DNA from: Pratylenchus scribneri
Taxonomy: Eukaryota > Nematoda > Chromadorea > Rhabditida > Pratylenchidae
Direction of reading: 5' to 3'
Assembly: GCA_030063045.1 (NCBI GenBank)
Contig: JAQSEB010000079.1
Location: 248,001 to 312,000 of the forward strand
DNA length: 64,000 bases
The notes beneath the pieces are model-generated. The model was not told the DNA's origin, made no database searches, and saw only the letters and a program-made list of their open reading frames with translations. Both the position numbers and the translations under genes were made by a program. Shown here piece after piece: positions 34,714 through 47,155 of the stretch. How positions within the stretch are numbered: position 1 is the first letter of the stretch; each line of letters begins with the position of its first letter.

Positions 34714-36154
34714 GTGGTTATGCAAGAAGAGAACCGAGCCATTACTAGGCGTGAAAGAGTAGGGAAGAGAACCGAGGCATTACTAGGCGTGAAAGAGTAG
34801 GGAAGAGAACCGAGACATTACTAGGCGTGAAAGAGTAGGGAAGAGAACCGAGCCATTACTAGGCGTGAAAGAGTAGGGAAGAGAACCGAGACATTACTAG
34901 GCGTGAAAGAGTAGGGAAGAGAACCGAGGCATTACTAGGCGTGAAAGAGTAAGCAAGAGAACCGAGCCATTACTAGGCGTGAAAGAGTAAGCAAGAGAAC
35001 CGAGGCATTACTAGGCGTGAAAGAGTAGGGAAGAGAACCGAGACATTACTAGGCGTGAAAGAGTAGGGAAGAGGACCGAGGCATTACTAGGCGTGAAAGA
35101 GTAAGCAAGAGAACCGAGGCATTACTAGGCGTGAAAGAGTAGGGAAGAGAACCGAGACATTAATAGGCGTGAAAGAGTAGGGAAGAGAACCGAGGCACAA
35201 CTAGGCGTGAAAGAGTAGGGAAAAGAACCGAAGCCCTACTAGGCGTGGTTATGCAAGAAGAGAACCGAGCCATTACTAGGCGTGAAAGAGTAGGGAAGAG
35301 AACCGAGGCACAACTAGGCGTGAAAGAGTAGGGAAGAGGACCGAGGCATTACTAGGCGTGAAAGAGTAGGGAAGAGGACCGAGACATTACTAGGCGTGAA
35401 AGAGTAGGGAAGAGGACCGAGGCATTACTAGGCGTGAAAGAGTAGGGAAGAGGACCGAGACATTACTAGGCGTGAAAGAGTAGGGAAGAGGACCGAGACA
35501 TTACTAGGCGTGAAAGAGTAGGGAAGAGGACCGAGGCATTACTAGGCGTGAAAGAGTAAGCAAGAGAACCGAGGCATTACTAGGCGTGAAAGAGTAGGGA
35601 AGAGAACCGAGACATTACTAGGCGTGAAAGAGTAGGGAAGAGGACCGAGGCATTACTAGGCGTGAAAGAGTAAGCAAGAGAACCGAGGCATTACTAGGCG
35701 TGAAAGAGTAGGGAAGAGAACCGAGACATTAATAGGCGTGAAAGAGTAGGGAAGAGAACCGAGGCACAACTAGGCGTGAAAGAGTAGGGAAAAGAACCGA
35801 AGCCCTACTAGGCGTGGTTATGCAAGAAGAGAACCGAGCCATTACTAGGCGTGAAAGAGTAGGGAAGAGGACCGAGGCATTACTAGGCGTGAAAGAGTAA
35901 GCAAGAGAACCGAGGCATTACTAGGCGTGAAAGAGTAGGGAAGAGAACCGAGACATTACTAGGCGTGAAAGAGTAGGGAAGAGGACCGAGGCATTACTAG
36001 GCGTGAAAGAGTAAGCAAGAGAACCGAGGCATTACTAGGCGTGAAAGAGTAGGGAAGAGAACCGAGACATTAATAGGCGTGAAAGAGTAGGGAAGAGAAC
36101 CGAGGCACAACTAGGCGTGAAAGAGTAGGGAAAAGAACCGAAGCCCTACTAGGC
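34714..36154. repeat. 531+569+341-bp block trio, also at 37446-38886
   Basis: Marker spacings 531, 569 and 341 bp starting at 34714 recur starting at 37446 (offset 2732 bp). The two trios flank the alpha block at 36155-37445. The trio is rich in alternating GTAAGC/GAGGC and GTAGGG/GAGAC units and in ATTAATAGG units placed two units before each marker. Confidence 0.8.
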
Positions 36155-37445
36155 GTGGTTATGCAAGAAGAGAACCGAGCCATTACTAGGCGTGAAAGAG
36201 TAGGGAAGAGAACCGAGGCACAACTAGGCGTGAAAGAGTAGGGAAGAGGACCGAGGCATTACTAGGCGTGAAAGAGTAGGGAAGAGGACCGAGACATTAC
36301 TAGGCGTGAAAGAGTAGGGAAGAGGACCGAGGCATTACTAGGCGTGAAAGAGTAGGGAAGAGAACCGAGGCATAACTAGGCGTGAAAGAGTAAGCAAGAG
36401 AACCGAGGCATTACTAGGCGCGAAAGAATATGGAAGAGAACCGAGGCATTACTAGGCGTGAAAGAGTAGGGAAGAGAACCGATGCCCTACTAGGCGTGAA
36501 AGAGTAGGGAAGAGAATCGAGGCATTACTAGGCGTGAAAGAGTAGGGAAGAGGACCGAGACATTACTAGGCGTGAAAGAGTAGGGAAGAGGACCGAGACA
36601 TTACTAGGCGCGAAAGAATATGGAAGAGAACCGAGGCATTATTTGGCGTGAAAGAGTAAGCAAGAGAACCGAGCCATTACTAGGCGTGAAAGAGTAGGGA
36701 AGAGGACCGAGACATTACTAGGCGCGAAAGAATATGGAAGAGAACCGAGGCATTATTTGGCGTGAAAGAGTAAGCAAGAGAACCGAGCCATTACTAGGCG
36801 TGAAAGAATAGGGAAGAGGACCGAGGCATTACTAGGCGTGAAAAAGTAGGGAAGAGAACCGAGGCATTACTAGGCGTGAAAGAGTAGGGAAGAGGACCGA
36901 GCCATTACTAGGCGTGAAAGAATAGGGAAGAGGACCGAGCCATTACTAGGCGTGAAAGAGTAGGGAAGAGGACCGAGACATTACTAGGCGTGAAAGAGTA
37001 GGGAAGAGGACCGAGACATTACTAGGCGTGAAAGAGTAGGGAAGAGGACCGAGCCATTACTAGGCGTGAAAGAGTAGGGAAGAGGACCGAGACATTACTA
37101 GGCGCGAAAGAATATGGAAGAGAACCGAGGCATTATTTGGCGTGAAAGAGTAAGCAAGAGAACCGAGCCATTACTAGGCGTGAAAGAATAGGGAAGAGGA
37201 CCGAGCCATTACTAGGCGTGAAAGAGTAGGGAAGAGGACCGAGACATTACTAGGCGCGAAAGAATATGGAAGAGAACCGAGGCATTATTTGGCGTGAAAG
37301 AGTAAGCAAGAGAACCGAGCCATTACTAGGCGTGAAAGAATAGGGAAGAGGACCGAGGCATTACTAGGCGTGAAAAAGTAGGGAAGAGAACCGAGGCATT
37401 ACTAGGCGTGAAAGAGTAGGGAAGAGAACCGAAGCCCTACTAGGC
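36155..37445. repeat. Alpha block copy 5 (1291 bp)
   Basis: The long alpha form, 9863 bp from copy 3 and 9179 bp from copy 7 (GAATCG T at 36517). The flanking 341-bp block before it and the 531-bp block after it also correspond to those around the 45334 copy. Confidence 0.88.
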
Positions 37446-39758
37446 GTGGTTATGCAAGAAGAGAACCGAGCCATTACTAGGCGTGAAAGAGTAGGGAAGA
37501 GAACCGAGGCATTACTAGGCGTGAAAGAGTAGGGAAGAGAACCGAGACATTACTAGGCGTGAAAGAGTAGGGAAGAGAACCGAGCCATTACTAGGCGTGA
37601 AAGAGTAGGGAAGAGAACCGAGACATTACTAGGCGTGAAAGAGTAGGGAAGAGAACCGAGGCATTACTAGGCGTGAAAGAGTAAGCAAGAGAACCGAGCC
37701 ATTACTAGGCGTGAAAGAGTAAGCAAGAGAACCGAGGCATTACTAGGCGTGAAAGAGTAGGGAAGAGAACCGAGACATTACTAGGCGTGAAAGAGTAGGG
37801 AAGAGGACCGAGGCATTACTAGGCGTGAAAGAGTAAGCAAGAGAACCGAGGCATTACTAGGCGTGAAAGAGTAGGGAAGAGAACCGAGACATTAATAGGC
37901 GTGAAAGAGTAGGGAAGAGAACCGAGGCACAACTAGGCGTGAAAGAGTAGGGAAAAGAACCGAAGCCCTACTAGGCGTGGTTATGCAAGAAGAGAACCGA
38001 GCCATTACTAGGCGTGAAAGAGTAGGGAAGAGAACCGAGGCACAACTAGGCGTGAAAGAGTAGGGAAGAGGACCGAGGCATTACTAGGCGTGAAAGAGTA
38101 GGGAAGAGGACCGAGACATTACTAGGCGTGAAAGAGTAGGGAAGAGGACCGAGGCATTACTAGGCGTGAAAGAGTAGGGAAGAGGACCGAGACATTACTA
38201 GGCGTGAAAGAGTAGGGAAGAGGACCGAGACATTACTAGGCGTGAAAGAGTAGGGAAGAGGACCGAGGCATTACTAGGCGTGAAAGAGTAAGCAAGAGAA
38301 CCGAGGCATTACTAGGCGTGAAAGAGTAGGGAAGAGAACCGAGACATTACTAGGCGTGAAAGAGTAGGGAAGAGGACCGAGGCATTACTAGGCGTGAAAG
38401 AGTAAGCAAGAGAACCGAGGCATTACTAGGCGTGAAAGAGTAGGGAAGAGAACCGAGACATTAATAGGCGTGAAAGAGTAGGGAAGAGAACCGAGGCACA
38501 ACTAGGCGTGAAAGAGTAGGGAAAAGAACCGAAGCCCTACTAGGCGTGGTTATGCAAGAAGAGAACCGAGCCATTACTAGGCGTGAAAGAGTAGGGAAGA
38601 GAACCGAGGCACAACTAGGCGTGAAAGAGTAGGGAAGAGGACCGAGGCATTACTAGGCGTGAAAGAGTAGGGAAGAGAACCGAGACATTACTAGGCGTGA
38701 AAGAGTAGGGAAGAGGACCGAGGCATTACTAGGCGTGAAAGAGTAAGCAAGAGAACCGAGGCATTACTAGGCGTGAAAGAGTAGGGAAGAGAACCGAGAC
38801 ATTAATAGGCGTGAAAGAGTAGGGAAGAGAACCGAGGCACAACTAGGCGTGAAAGAGTAGGGAAAAGAACCGAAGCCCTACTAGGCGTGGTTATGCAAGA
38901 AGAGAACCGAGCCATTACTAGGCGTGAAAGAGTAGGGAAGAGAACCGAGGCACAACTAGGCGTGAAAGAGTAAGCAAGAGAACCGAGCCATTACTAGGCG
39001 TGAAAGAGTAGGGAAGAGGACCGAGGCATTACTAGGCGTGAAAGAGTAGGGAAGAGGACCGGGACATTACTAGGCGTGAAAGAGTAGGGAAGAGGACCGA
39101 GACATTACTAGGCGTGAAAGAGTAGGGAAGAGGACCGAGACATTACTAGGCGTGAAAGAGTAGGGAAGAGGACCGAGGCATTACTAGGCGTGAAAGAGTA
39201 AGCAAGAGAACCGAGCCATTACTAGGCGTGAAAGAGTAGGGAAGAGGACCGAGGCATTACTAGGCGTGATAAAGTAGGGAAGAGGACCGAGGCATTACTA
39301 GGCGTGAAAGAGTAGGGAAGAGGACCGAGAGATTACTAGGCGTGAAAAAGTAGGGAAGAGGACCGAGGCACAACTAGGCGTGAAAGAGTAGGGAAAAGAA
39401 CCGAAGCCCTACTAGGCGTGGTTATGCAAGAAGAGAACCGAGCCATTACTAGGCGTGAAAGAGTAGGGAAGAGGACCGAGGCATTACTAGGCGTGAAAGA
39501 GTAAGCAAGAGAACCGAGGCATTACTAGGCGTGAAAGAGTAGGGAAGAGAACCGAGACATTACTAGGCGTGAAAGAGTAGGGAAGAGGACCGAGGCATTA
39601 CTAGGCGTGAAAGAGTAAGCAAGAGAACCGAGGCATTACTAGGCGTGAAAGAGTAGGGAAGAGAACCGAGACATTAATAGGCGTGAAAGAGTAGGGAAGA
39701 GAACCGAGGCACAACTAGGCGTGAAAGAGTAGGGAAAAGAACCGAAGCCCTACTAGGC

Positions 39759-40707
39759 GTGGTTATGCAAGAAGAGAACCGAGCCATTACTAGGCGTGAA
39801 AGAGTAGGGAAGAGAACCGAGGCACAACTAGGCGTGAAAGAGTAGGGAAGAGGACCGAGGCATTACTAGGCGTGAAAGAGTAGGGAAGAGGACCGAGACA
39901 TTACTAGGCGTGAAAGAGTAGGGAAGAGGACCGAGGCATTACTAGGCGTGAAAGAGTAGGGAAGAGAACCGAGGCATAACTAGGCGTGAAAGAGTAAGCA
40001 AGAGAACCGAGGCATTACTAGGCGCGAAAGAATATGGAAGAGAACCGAGGCATTACTAGGCGCGAAAGAATATGGAAGAGAACCGAGGCATTATTTGGCG
40101 TGAAAGAGTAGGGAAGAGGACCGAGCCATTACTAGGCGTGAAAGAATAGGGAAGAGGACCGAGCCATTACTAGGCGTGAAAGAGTAGGGAAGAGGACCGA
40201 GACATTACTAGGCGTGAAAGAGTAGGGAAGAGGACCGAGACATTACTAGGCGTGAAAGAGTAGGGAAGAGGACCGAGACATTACTAGGCGTGAAAGAGTA
40301 GGGAAGAGGACCGAGCCATTACTAGGCGTGAAAGAGTAGGGAAGAGGACCGAGACATTACTAGGCGCGAAAGAATATGGAAGAGAACCGAGGCATTATTT
40401 GGCGTGAAAGAGTAAGCAAGAGAACCGAGCCATTACTAGGCGTGAAAGAATAGGGAAGAGGACCGAGCCATTACTAGGCGTGAAAGAGTAGGGAAGAGGA
40501 CCGAGACATTACTAGGCGCGAAAGAATATGGAAGAGAACCGAGGCATTATTTGGCGTGAAAGAGTAAGCAAGAGAACCGAGCCATTACTAGGCGTGAAAG
40601 AATAGGGAAGAGGACCGAGGCATTACTAGGCGTGAAAAAGTAGGGAAGAGAACCGAGGCATTACTAGGCGTGAAAGAGTAGGGAAGAGAACCGAAGCCCT
40701 ACTAGGC
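39759..40707. repeat. Deleted alpha block (949 bp)
   Basis: Nine monomers (342 bp) shorter than the 1291-bp form. Two GCGCGAAAGAATATGG units sit next to each other (40020-40080), where the full form has GATGCCC, GAATCG and two GGACCGAGAC units between them, so four units are missing. The joint TTTGGCGTGAAAGAGTAGGG at 40094-40113 marks a second loss of six units. One extra GGACCGAGAC unit follows. The sum, 4+6-1, equals nine units and accounts exactly for the length. Confidence 0.85.
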
Positions 40708-41617
40708 GTGGTTATGCAAGAAGAGAACCGAGCCATTACTAGGCGTGAAAGAGTAGGGAAGAGAACCGAGGCATTACTAGGCGTGAAAGAGTAGGGAAGA
40801 GAACCGAGACATTACTAGGCGTGAAAGAGTAGGGAAGAGAACCGAGCCATTACTAGGCGTGAAAGAGTAGGGAAGAGAACCGAGACATTACTAGGCGTGA
40901 AAGAGTAGGGAAGAGAACCGAGGCATTACTAGGCGTGAAAGAGTAAGCAAGAGAACCGAGCCATTACTAGGCGTGAAAGAATAGGGAAGAGGACCGAGGC
41001 ATTACTAGGCGTGAAAAAGTAGGGAAGAGAACCGAGGCATTACTAGGCGTGAAAGAGTAGGGAAGAGAACCGAAGCCCTACTAGGCGTGGTTATGCAAGA
41101 AGAGAACCGAGCCATTACTAGGCGTGAAAGAATAGGGAAGAGGACCGAGACATTACTAGGCGTGAAAGAGTAGGGAAGAGGACCGAGCCATTACTAGGCG
41201 TGAAAGAGTAGGGAAGAGAACCGAGGCACAACTAGGCGTGAAAGAGTAGGGAAGAGGACCGAGGCATTACTAGGCGTGAAAGAGTAGGGAAGAGGACCGA
41301 GACATTACTAGGCGTGAAAGAGTAGGGAAGAGGACCGAGGCATTACTAGGCGTGAAAGAGTAAGCAAGAGAACCGAGCCATTACTAGGCGTGAAAGAATA
41401 GGGAAGAGGACCGAGGCACAACTAGGCGTGAAAGAGTAGGGAAGAGGACCGAGGCATTACTAGGCGTGAAAGAGTAGGGAAGAGGACCGAGACATTACTA
41501 GGCGTGAAAGAGTAGGGAAGAGAACCGAGGCATTACTAGGCGTGAAAGAGTAAGCAAGAGAACCGAGCCATTACTAGGCGTGAAAGAGTAGGGAAGAGAA
41601 CCGAAGCCCTACTAGGC

Positions 41618-42528
41618 GTGGTTATGCAAGAAGAGAACCGAGCCATTACTAGGCGTGAAAGAGTAGGGAAGAGAACCGAGGCATAACTAGGCGTGAAAGA
41701 GTAAGCAAGAGAACCGAGGCATTACTAGGCGCGAAAGAATATGGAAGAGAACCGAGGCATTACTAGGCGTGAAAGAGTAGGGAAGAGAACCGATGCCCTA
41801 CTAGGCGTGAAAGAGTAGGGAAGAGAATCGAGGCATTACTAGGCGTGAAAGAGTAGGGAAGAGGACCGAGACATTACTAGGCGTGAAAGAGTAGGGAAGA
41901 GGACCGAGACATTACTAGGCGCGAAAGAATATGGAAGAGAACCGAGGCATTATTTGGCGTGAAAGAGTAAGCAAGAGAACCGAGCCATTACTAGGCGTGA
42001 AAGAGTAGGGAAGAGGACCGAGACATTACTAGGCGCGAAAGAATATGGAAGAGAACCGAGGCATTATTTGGCGTGAAAGAGTAAGCAAGAGAACCGAGCC
42101 ATTACTAGGCGTGAAAGAATAGGGAAGAGGACCGAGGCATTACTAGGCGTGAAAAAGTAGGGAAGAGAACCGAGGCATTACTAGGCGTGAAAGAGTAGGG
42201 AAGAGGACCGAGCCATTACTAGGCGTGAAAGAATAGGGAAGAGGACCGAGCCATTACTAGGCGTGAAAGAGTAGGGAAGAGGACCGAGACATTACTAGGC
42301 GTGAAAGAGTAGGGAAGAGGACCGAGCCATTACTAGGCGTGAAAGAATAGGGAAGAGGACCGAGCCATTACTAGGCGTGAAAGAGTAGGGAAGAGGACCG
42401 AGACATTACTAGGCGCGAAAGAATAGGGAAGAGGACCGAGGCATTACTAGGCGTGAAAAAGCAGGGAAGAGAACCGAGGCATTACTAGGCGTGAAAGAGT
42501 AGGGAAGAGAACCGAAGCCCTACTAGGC
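41618..42528. repeat. Deleted alpha block (911 bp)
   Basis: Six monomers (228 bp) shorter than the 1139-bp form, with its GAATCG T at 41828. The joint is visible at 42413-42428: GCGCGAAAGAATAGGG combines the left part of a GCGCG...ATATGG unit with the right part of a GTGAAAGAATAGGG unit. The shared string GAAAGAATA is the probable crossover point. The GTGAAAAAGCAGGG unit that follows ties it to the copies at 22614 and 29556. Confidence 0.9.
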
Positions 42529-44082
42529 GTGGTTATGCAAGAAGAGAACCGAGCCATTACTAGGCGTGAAAGAGTAGGGAAGAGAACCGAGGCATTACTA
42601 GGCGTGATAAAGTAGGGAAGAGGACCGAGGCATTACTAGGCGTGAAAGAGTAGGGAAGAGGACCGAGAGATTACTAGGCGTGAAAAAGTAGGGAAGAGGA
42701 CCGAGGCACAACTAGGCGTGAAAGAGTAGGGAAAAGAACCGAAGCCCTACTAGGCGTGGTTATGCAAGAAGAGAACCGAGCCATTACTAGGCGTGAAAGA
42801 GTAGGGAAGAGGACCGAGGCATTACTAGGCGTGAAAGAGTAAGCAAGAGAACCGAGGCATTACTAGGCGTGAAAGAGTAGGGAAGAGAACCGAGACATTA
42901 CTAGGCGTGAAAGAGTAGGGAAGAGGACCGAGGCATTACTAGGCGTGAAAGAGTAAGCAAGAGAACCGAGGCATTACTAGGCGTGAAAGAGTAGGGAAGA
43001 GAACCGAGACATTAATAGGCGTGAAAGAGTAGGGAAGAGAACCGAGGCACAACTAGGCGTGAAAGAGTAGGGAAAAGAACCGAAGCCCTACTAGGCGTGG
43101 TTATGCAAGAAGAGAACCGAGCCATTACTAGGCGTGAAAGAGTAGGGAAGAGAACCGAGGCACAACTAGGCGTGAAAGAGTAGGGAAGAGGACCGAGGCA
43201 TTACTAGGCGTGAAAGAGTAGGGAAGAGGACCGAGACATTACTAGGCGTGAAAGAGTAGGGAAGAGGACCGAGGCATTACTAGGCGTGAAAGAGTAGGGA
43301 AGAGGACCGAGACATTACTAGGCGTGAAAGAGTAGGGAAGAGGACCGAGACATTACTAGGCGTGAAAGAGTAGGGAAGAGGACCGAGACATTACTAGGCG
43401 TGAAAGAGTAGGGAAGAGGACCGAGGCATTACTAGGCGTGATAAAGTAGGGAAGAGGACCGAGAGATTACTAGGCGTGAAAAAGTAGGGAAGAGGACCGA
43501 GGCACAACTAGGCGTGAAAGAGTAGGGAAGAGGACCGAGGCATTACTAGGCGTGAAAGAGTAGGGAAGAGGACCGAGGCACAACTAGGCGTGAAAGAGTA
43601 GGGAAAAGAACCGAGGCACAACTAGGCGTGAAAGAGTAGGGAAAAGAACCGAAGCCCTACTAGGCGTGGTTATGCAAGAAGAGAACCGAGCCATTACTAG
43701 GCGTGAAAGAGTAGGGAAGAGGACCGAGGCATTACTAGGCGTGAAAGAGTAAGCAAGAGAACCGAGGCATTACTAGGCGTGAAAGAGTAGGGAAGAGAAC
43801 CGAGACATTATAAGGCGTGAAAGAGTAGGGAAGAGGACCGAGACATTACTAGGCGTGAAAGAGTAGGGAAGAGGACCGAGACATTACTAGGCGTGAAAGA
43901 GTAGGGAAGAGGACCGAGGCATTACTAGGCGTGATAAAGTAGGGAAGAGGACCGAGAGATTACTAGGCGTGAAAAAGTAGGGAAGAGGACCGAGGCACAA
44001 CTAGGCGTGAAAGAGTAGGGAAGAGGACCGAGGCACAACTAGGCGTGAAAGAGTAGGGAAAAGAACCGAAGCCCTACTAGGC

Positions 44083-46887
44083 GTGGTTATGCAAGAAGAG
44101 AACCGAGCCATTACTAGGCGTGAAAGAGTAGGGAAGAGGACCGAGGCATTACTAGGCGTGAAAGAGTAAGCAAGAGAACCGAGGCATTACTAGGCGTGAA
44201 AGAGTAGGGAAGAGAACCGAGACATTACTAGGCGTGAAAGAGTAGGGAAGAGGACCGAGGCATTACTAGGCGTGAAAGAGTAAGCAAGAGAACCGAGGCA
44301 TTACTAGGCGTGAAAGAGTAGGGAAGAGAACCGAGACATTAATAGGCGTGAAAGAGTAGGGAAGAGAACCGAGGCACAACTAGGCGTGAAAGAGTAGGGA
44401 AAAGAACCGAAGCCCTACTAGGCGTGGTTATGCAAGAAGAGAACCGAGCCATTACTAGGCGTGAAAGAGTAGGGAAGAGAACCGAGGCACAACTAGGCGT
44501 GAAAGAGTAGGGAAGAGGACCGAGGCATTACTAGGCGTGAAAGAGTAGGGAAGAGGACCGAGACATTACTAGGCGTGAAAGAGTAGGGAAGAGGACCGAG
44601 GCATTACTAGGCGTGAAAGAGTAGGGAAGAGGACCGAGACATTACTAGGCGTGAAAGAGTAGGGAAGAGGACCGAGACATTACTAGGCGTGAAAGAGTAG
44701 GGAAGAGGACCGAGACATTACTAGGCGTGAAAGAGTAGGGAAGAGGACCGAGGCATTACTAGGCGTGAAAGAGTAAGCAAGAGAACCGAGCCATTACTAG
44801 GCGTGAAAGAGTAGGGAAGAGGACCGAGGCATTACTAGGCGTGATAAAGTAGGGAAGAGGACCGAGGCATTACTAGGCGTGAAAGAGTAGGGAAGAGGAC
44901 CGAGAGATTACTAGGCGTGAAAAAGTAGGGAAGAGGACCGAGGCACAACTAGGCGTGAAAGAGTAGGGAAAAGAACCGAAGCCCTACTAGGCGTGGTTAT
45001 GCAAGAAGAGAACCGAGCCATTACTAGGCGTGAAAGAGTAGGGAAGAGGACCGAGGCATTACTAGGCGTGAAAGAGTAAGCAAGAGAACCGAGGCATTAC
45101 TAGGCGTGAAAGAGTAGGGAAGAGAACCGAGACATTACTAGGCGTGAAAGAGTAGGGAAGAGGACCGAGGCATTACTAGGCGTGAAAGAGTAAGCAAGAG
45201 AACCGAGGCATTACTAGGCGTGAAAGAGTAGGGAAGAGAACCGAGACATTAATAGGCGTGAAAGAGTAGGGAAGAGAACCGAGGCACAACTAGGCGTGAA
45301 AGAGTAGGGAAAAGAACCGAAGCCCTACTAGGCGTGGTTATGCAAGAAGAGAACCGAGCCATTACTAGGCGTGAAAGAGTAGGGAAGAGAACCGAGGCAC
45401 AACTAGGCGTGAAAGAGTAGGGAAGAGGGCCGAGGCATTACTAGGCGTGAAAGAGTAGGGAAGAGGACCGAGACATTACTAGGCGTGAAAGAGTAGGGAA
45501 GAGGACCGAGGCATTACTAGGCGTGAAAGAGTAGGGAAGAGAACCGAGGCATAACTAGGCGTGAAAGAGTAAGCAAGAGAACCGAGGCATTACTAGGCGC
45601 GAAAGAATATGGAAGAGAACCGAGGCATTACTAGGCGTGAAAGAGTAGGGAAGAGAACCGATGCCCTACTAGGCGTGAAAGAGTAGGGAAGAGAATCGAG
45701 GCATTACTAGGCGTGAAAGAGTAGGGAAGAGGACCGAGACATTACTAGGCGTGAAAGAGTAGGGAAGAGGACCGAGACATTACTAGGCGCGAAAGAATAT
45801 GGAAGAGAACCGAGGCATTATTTGGCGTGAAAGAGTAAGCAAGAGAACCGAGCCATTACTAGGCGTGAAAGAGTAGGGAAGAGGACCGAGACATTACTAG
45901 GCGCGAAAGAATATGGAAGAGAACCGAGGCATTATTTGGCGTGAAAGAGTAAGCAAGAGAACCGAGCCATTACTAGGCGTGAAAGAATAGGGAAGAGGAC
46001 CGAGGCATTACTAGGCGTGAAAAAGTAGGGAAGAGAACCGAGGCATTACTAGGCGTGAAAGAGTAGGGAAGAGGACCGAGCCATTACTAGGCGTGAAAGA
46101 ATAGGGAAGAGGACCGAGCCATTACTAGGCGTGAAAGAGTAGGGAAGAGGACCGAGACATTACTAGGCGTGAAAGAGTAGGGAAGAGGACCGAGACATTA
46201 CTAGGCGTGAAAGAGTAGGGAAGAGGACCGAGCCATTACTAGGCGTGAAAGAGTAGGGAAGAGGACCGAGACATTACTAGGCGCGAAAGAATATGGAAGA
46301 GAACCGAGGCATTATTTGGCGTGAAAGAGTAAGCAAGAGAACCGAGCCATTACTAGGCGTGAAAGAATAGGGAAGAGGACCGAGCCATTACTAGGCGTGA
46401 AAGAGTAGGGAAGAGGACCGAGACATTACTAGGCGCGAAAGAATATGGAAGAGAACCGAGGCATTATTTGGCGTGAAAGAGTAAGCAAGAGAACCGAGCC
46501 ATTACTAGGCGTGAAAGAATAGGGAAGAGGACCGAGGCATTACTAGGCGTGAAAAAGTAGGGAAGAGAACCGAGGCATTACTAGGCGTGAAAGAGTAGGG
46601 AAGAGAACCGAAGCCCTACTAGGCGTGGTTATGCAAGAAGAGAACCGAGCCATTACTAGGCGTGAAAGAGTAGGGAAGAGAACCGAGGCATTACTAGGCG
46701 TGAAAGAGTAGGGAAGAGAACCGAGACATTACTAGGCGTGAAAGAGTAGGGAAGAGAACCGAGCCATTACTAGGCGTGAAAGAGTAGGGAAGAGAACCGA
46801 GACATTACTAGGCGTGAAAGAGTAGGGAAGAGAACCGAGGCATTACTAGGCGTGAAAGAGTAAGCAAGAGAACCGAGCCATTACTAG
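44083..46887. repeat. Segmental copy D2 (offset 19042 bp)
   Basis: Second copy of 25041-27845, the longest-range duplication found in the window. It has a private change GAGGGCCGAGG at 45429 that I did not see in D1. It contains the last full alpha block. Confidence 0.87.
45334..46624. repeat. Alpha block copy 7 (1291 bp)
   Basis: Full-length long form, 19042 bp downstream of copy 3 (GAATCG T at 45696). It lies in a larger segment (44083-46887) that repeats 25041-27845 with the same marker spacing. It is the last alpha copy; only a related GATGCCC/GAATCG fragment recurs later, near 60037-60073. Confidence 0.88.
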
Positions 46888-47155
46888 GCGTGAAAGAGTA
46901 AGCAAGAGAACCGAGGCATTACTAGGCGTGAAAGAGTAGGGAAGAGAACCGAGACATTACTAGGCGTGAAAGAGTAGGGAAGAGGACCGAGGCATTACTA
47001 GGCGTGAAAGAGTAAGCAAGAGAACCGAGGCATTACTAGGCGTGAAAGAGTAGGGAAGAGAACCGAGACATTAATAGGCGTGAAAGAGTAGGGAAGAGAA
47101 CCGAGGCACAACTAGGCGTGAAAGAGTAGGGAAAAGAACCGAAGCCCTACTAGGC

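Larger units (their letters stand above)
39030..43660. repeat. Segmental copy C3 with three internal losses
   Basis: This stretch aligns with 25563-31826. The offset is 13467 bp before 39759 (shared GACCGGGAC variant at 25595/39062) and 12062 bp after 40708 (markers 28646, 29025, 29556 to 40708, 41087, 41618). The difference of 1405 bp equals 342 bp missing from the alpha block plus the absent 1063-bp chimeric block. A further 228 bp is missing inside 41618-42529. The arithmetic closes exactly. The units after 43097 match both 31263-31832 and 32703-33272, so the source at that end is ambiguous. Confidence 0.8.
20565..47155. repeat. Zone III of the array
   Basis: Marker units start at 20565, 21704, 22083, 22614, 23753, 23980, 24321, 24776, 25041, 25382, 25951, 26292, 27583, 28646, 29025, 29556, 30695, 30922, 31263, 31832, 32173, 32286, 32703, 33272, 33689, 34714, 35245, 35814, 36155, 37446, 37977, 38546, 38887, 39418, 39759, 40708, 41087, 41618, 42529, 42756, 43097, 43666, 44083, 44424, 44993, 45334 and 46625. 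The zone is defined by eight copies of an alpha block. GTGATAAAG, GAGAGATT and ATTAATAGG first appear here (from about 23,830). ATTATTTGG is last seen near 46,467. Confidence 0.85.
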
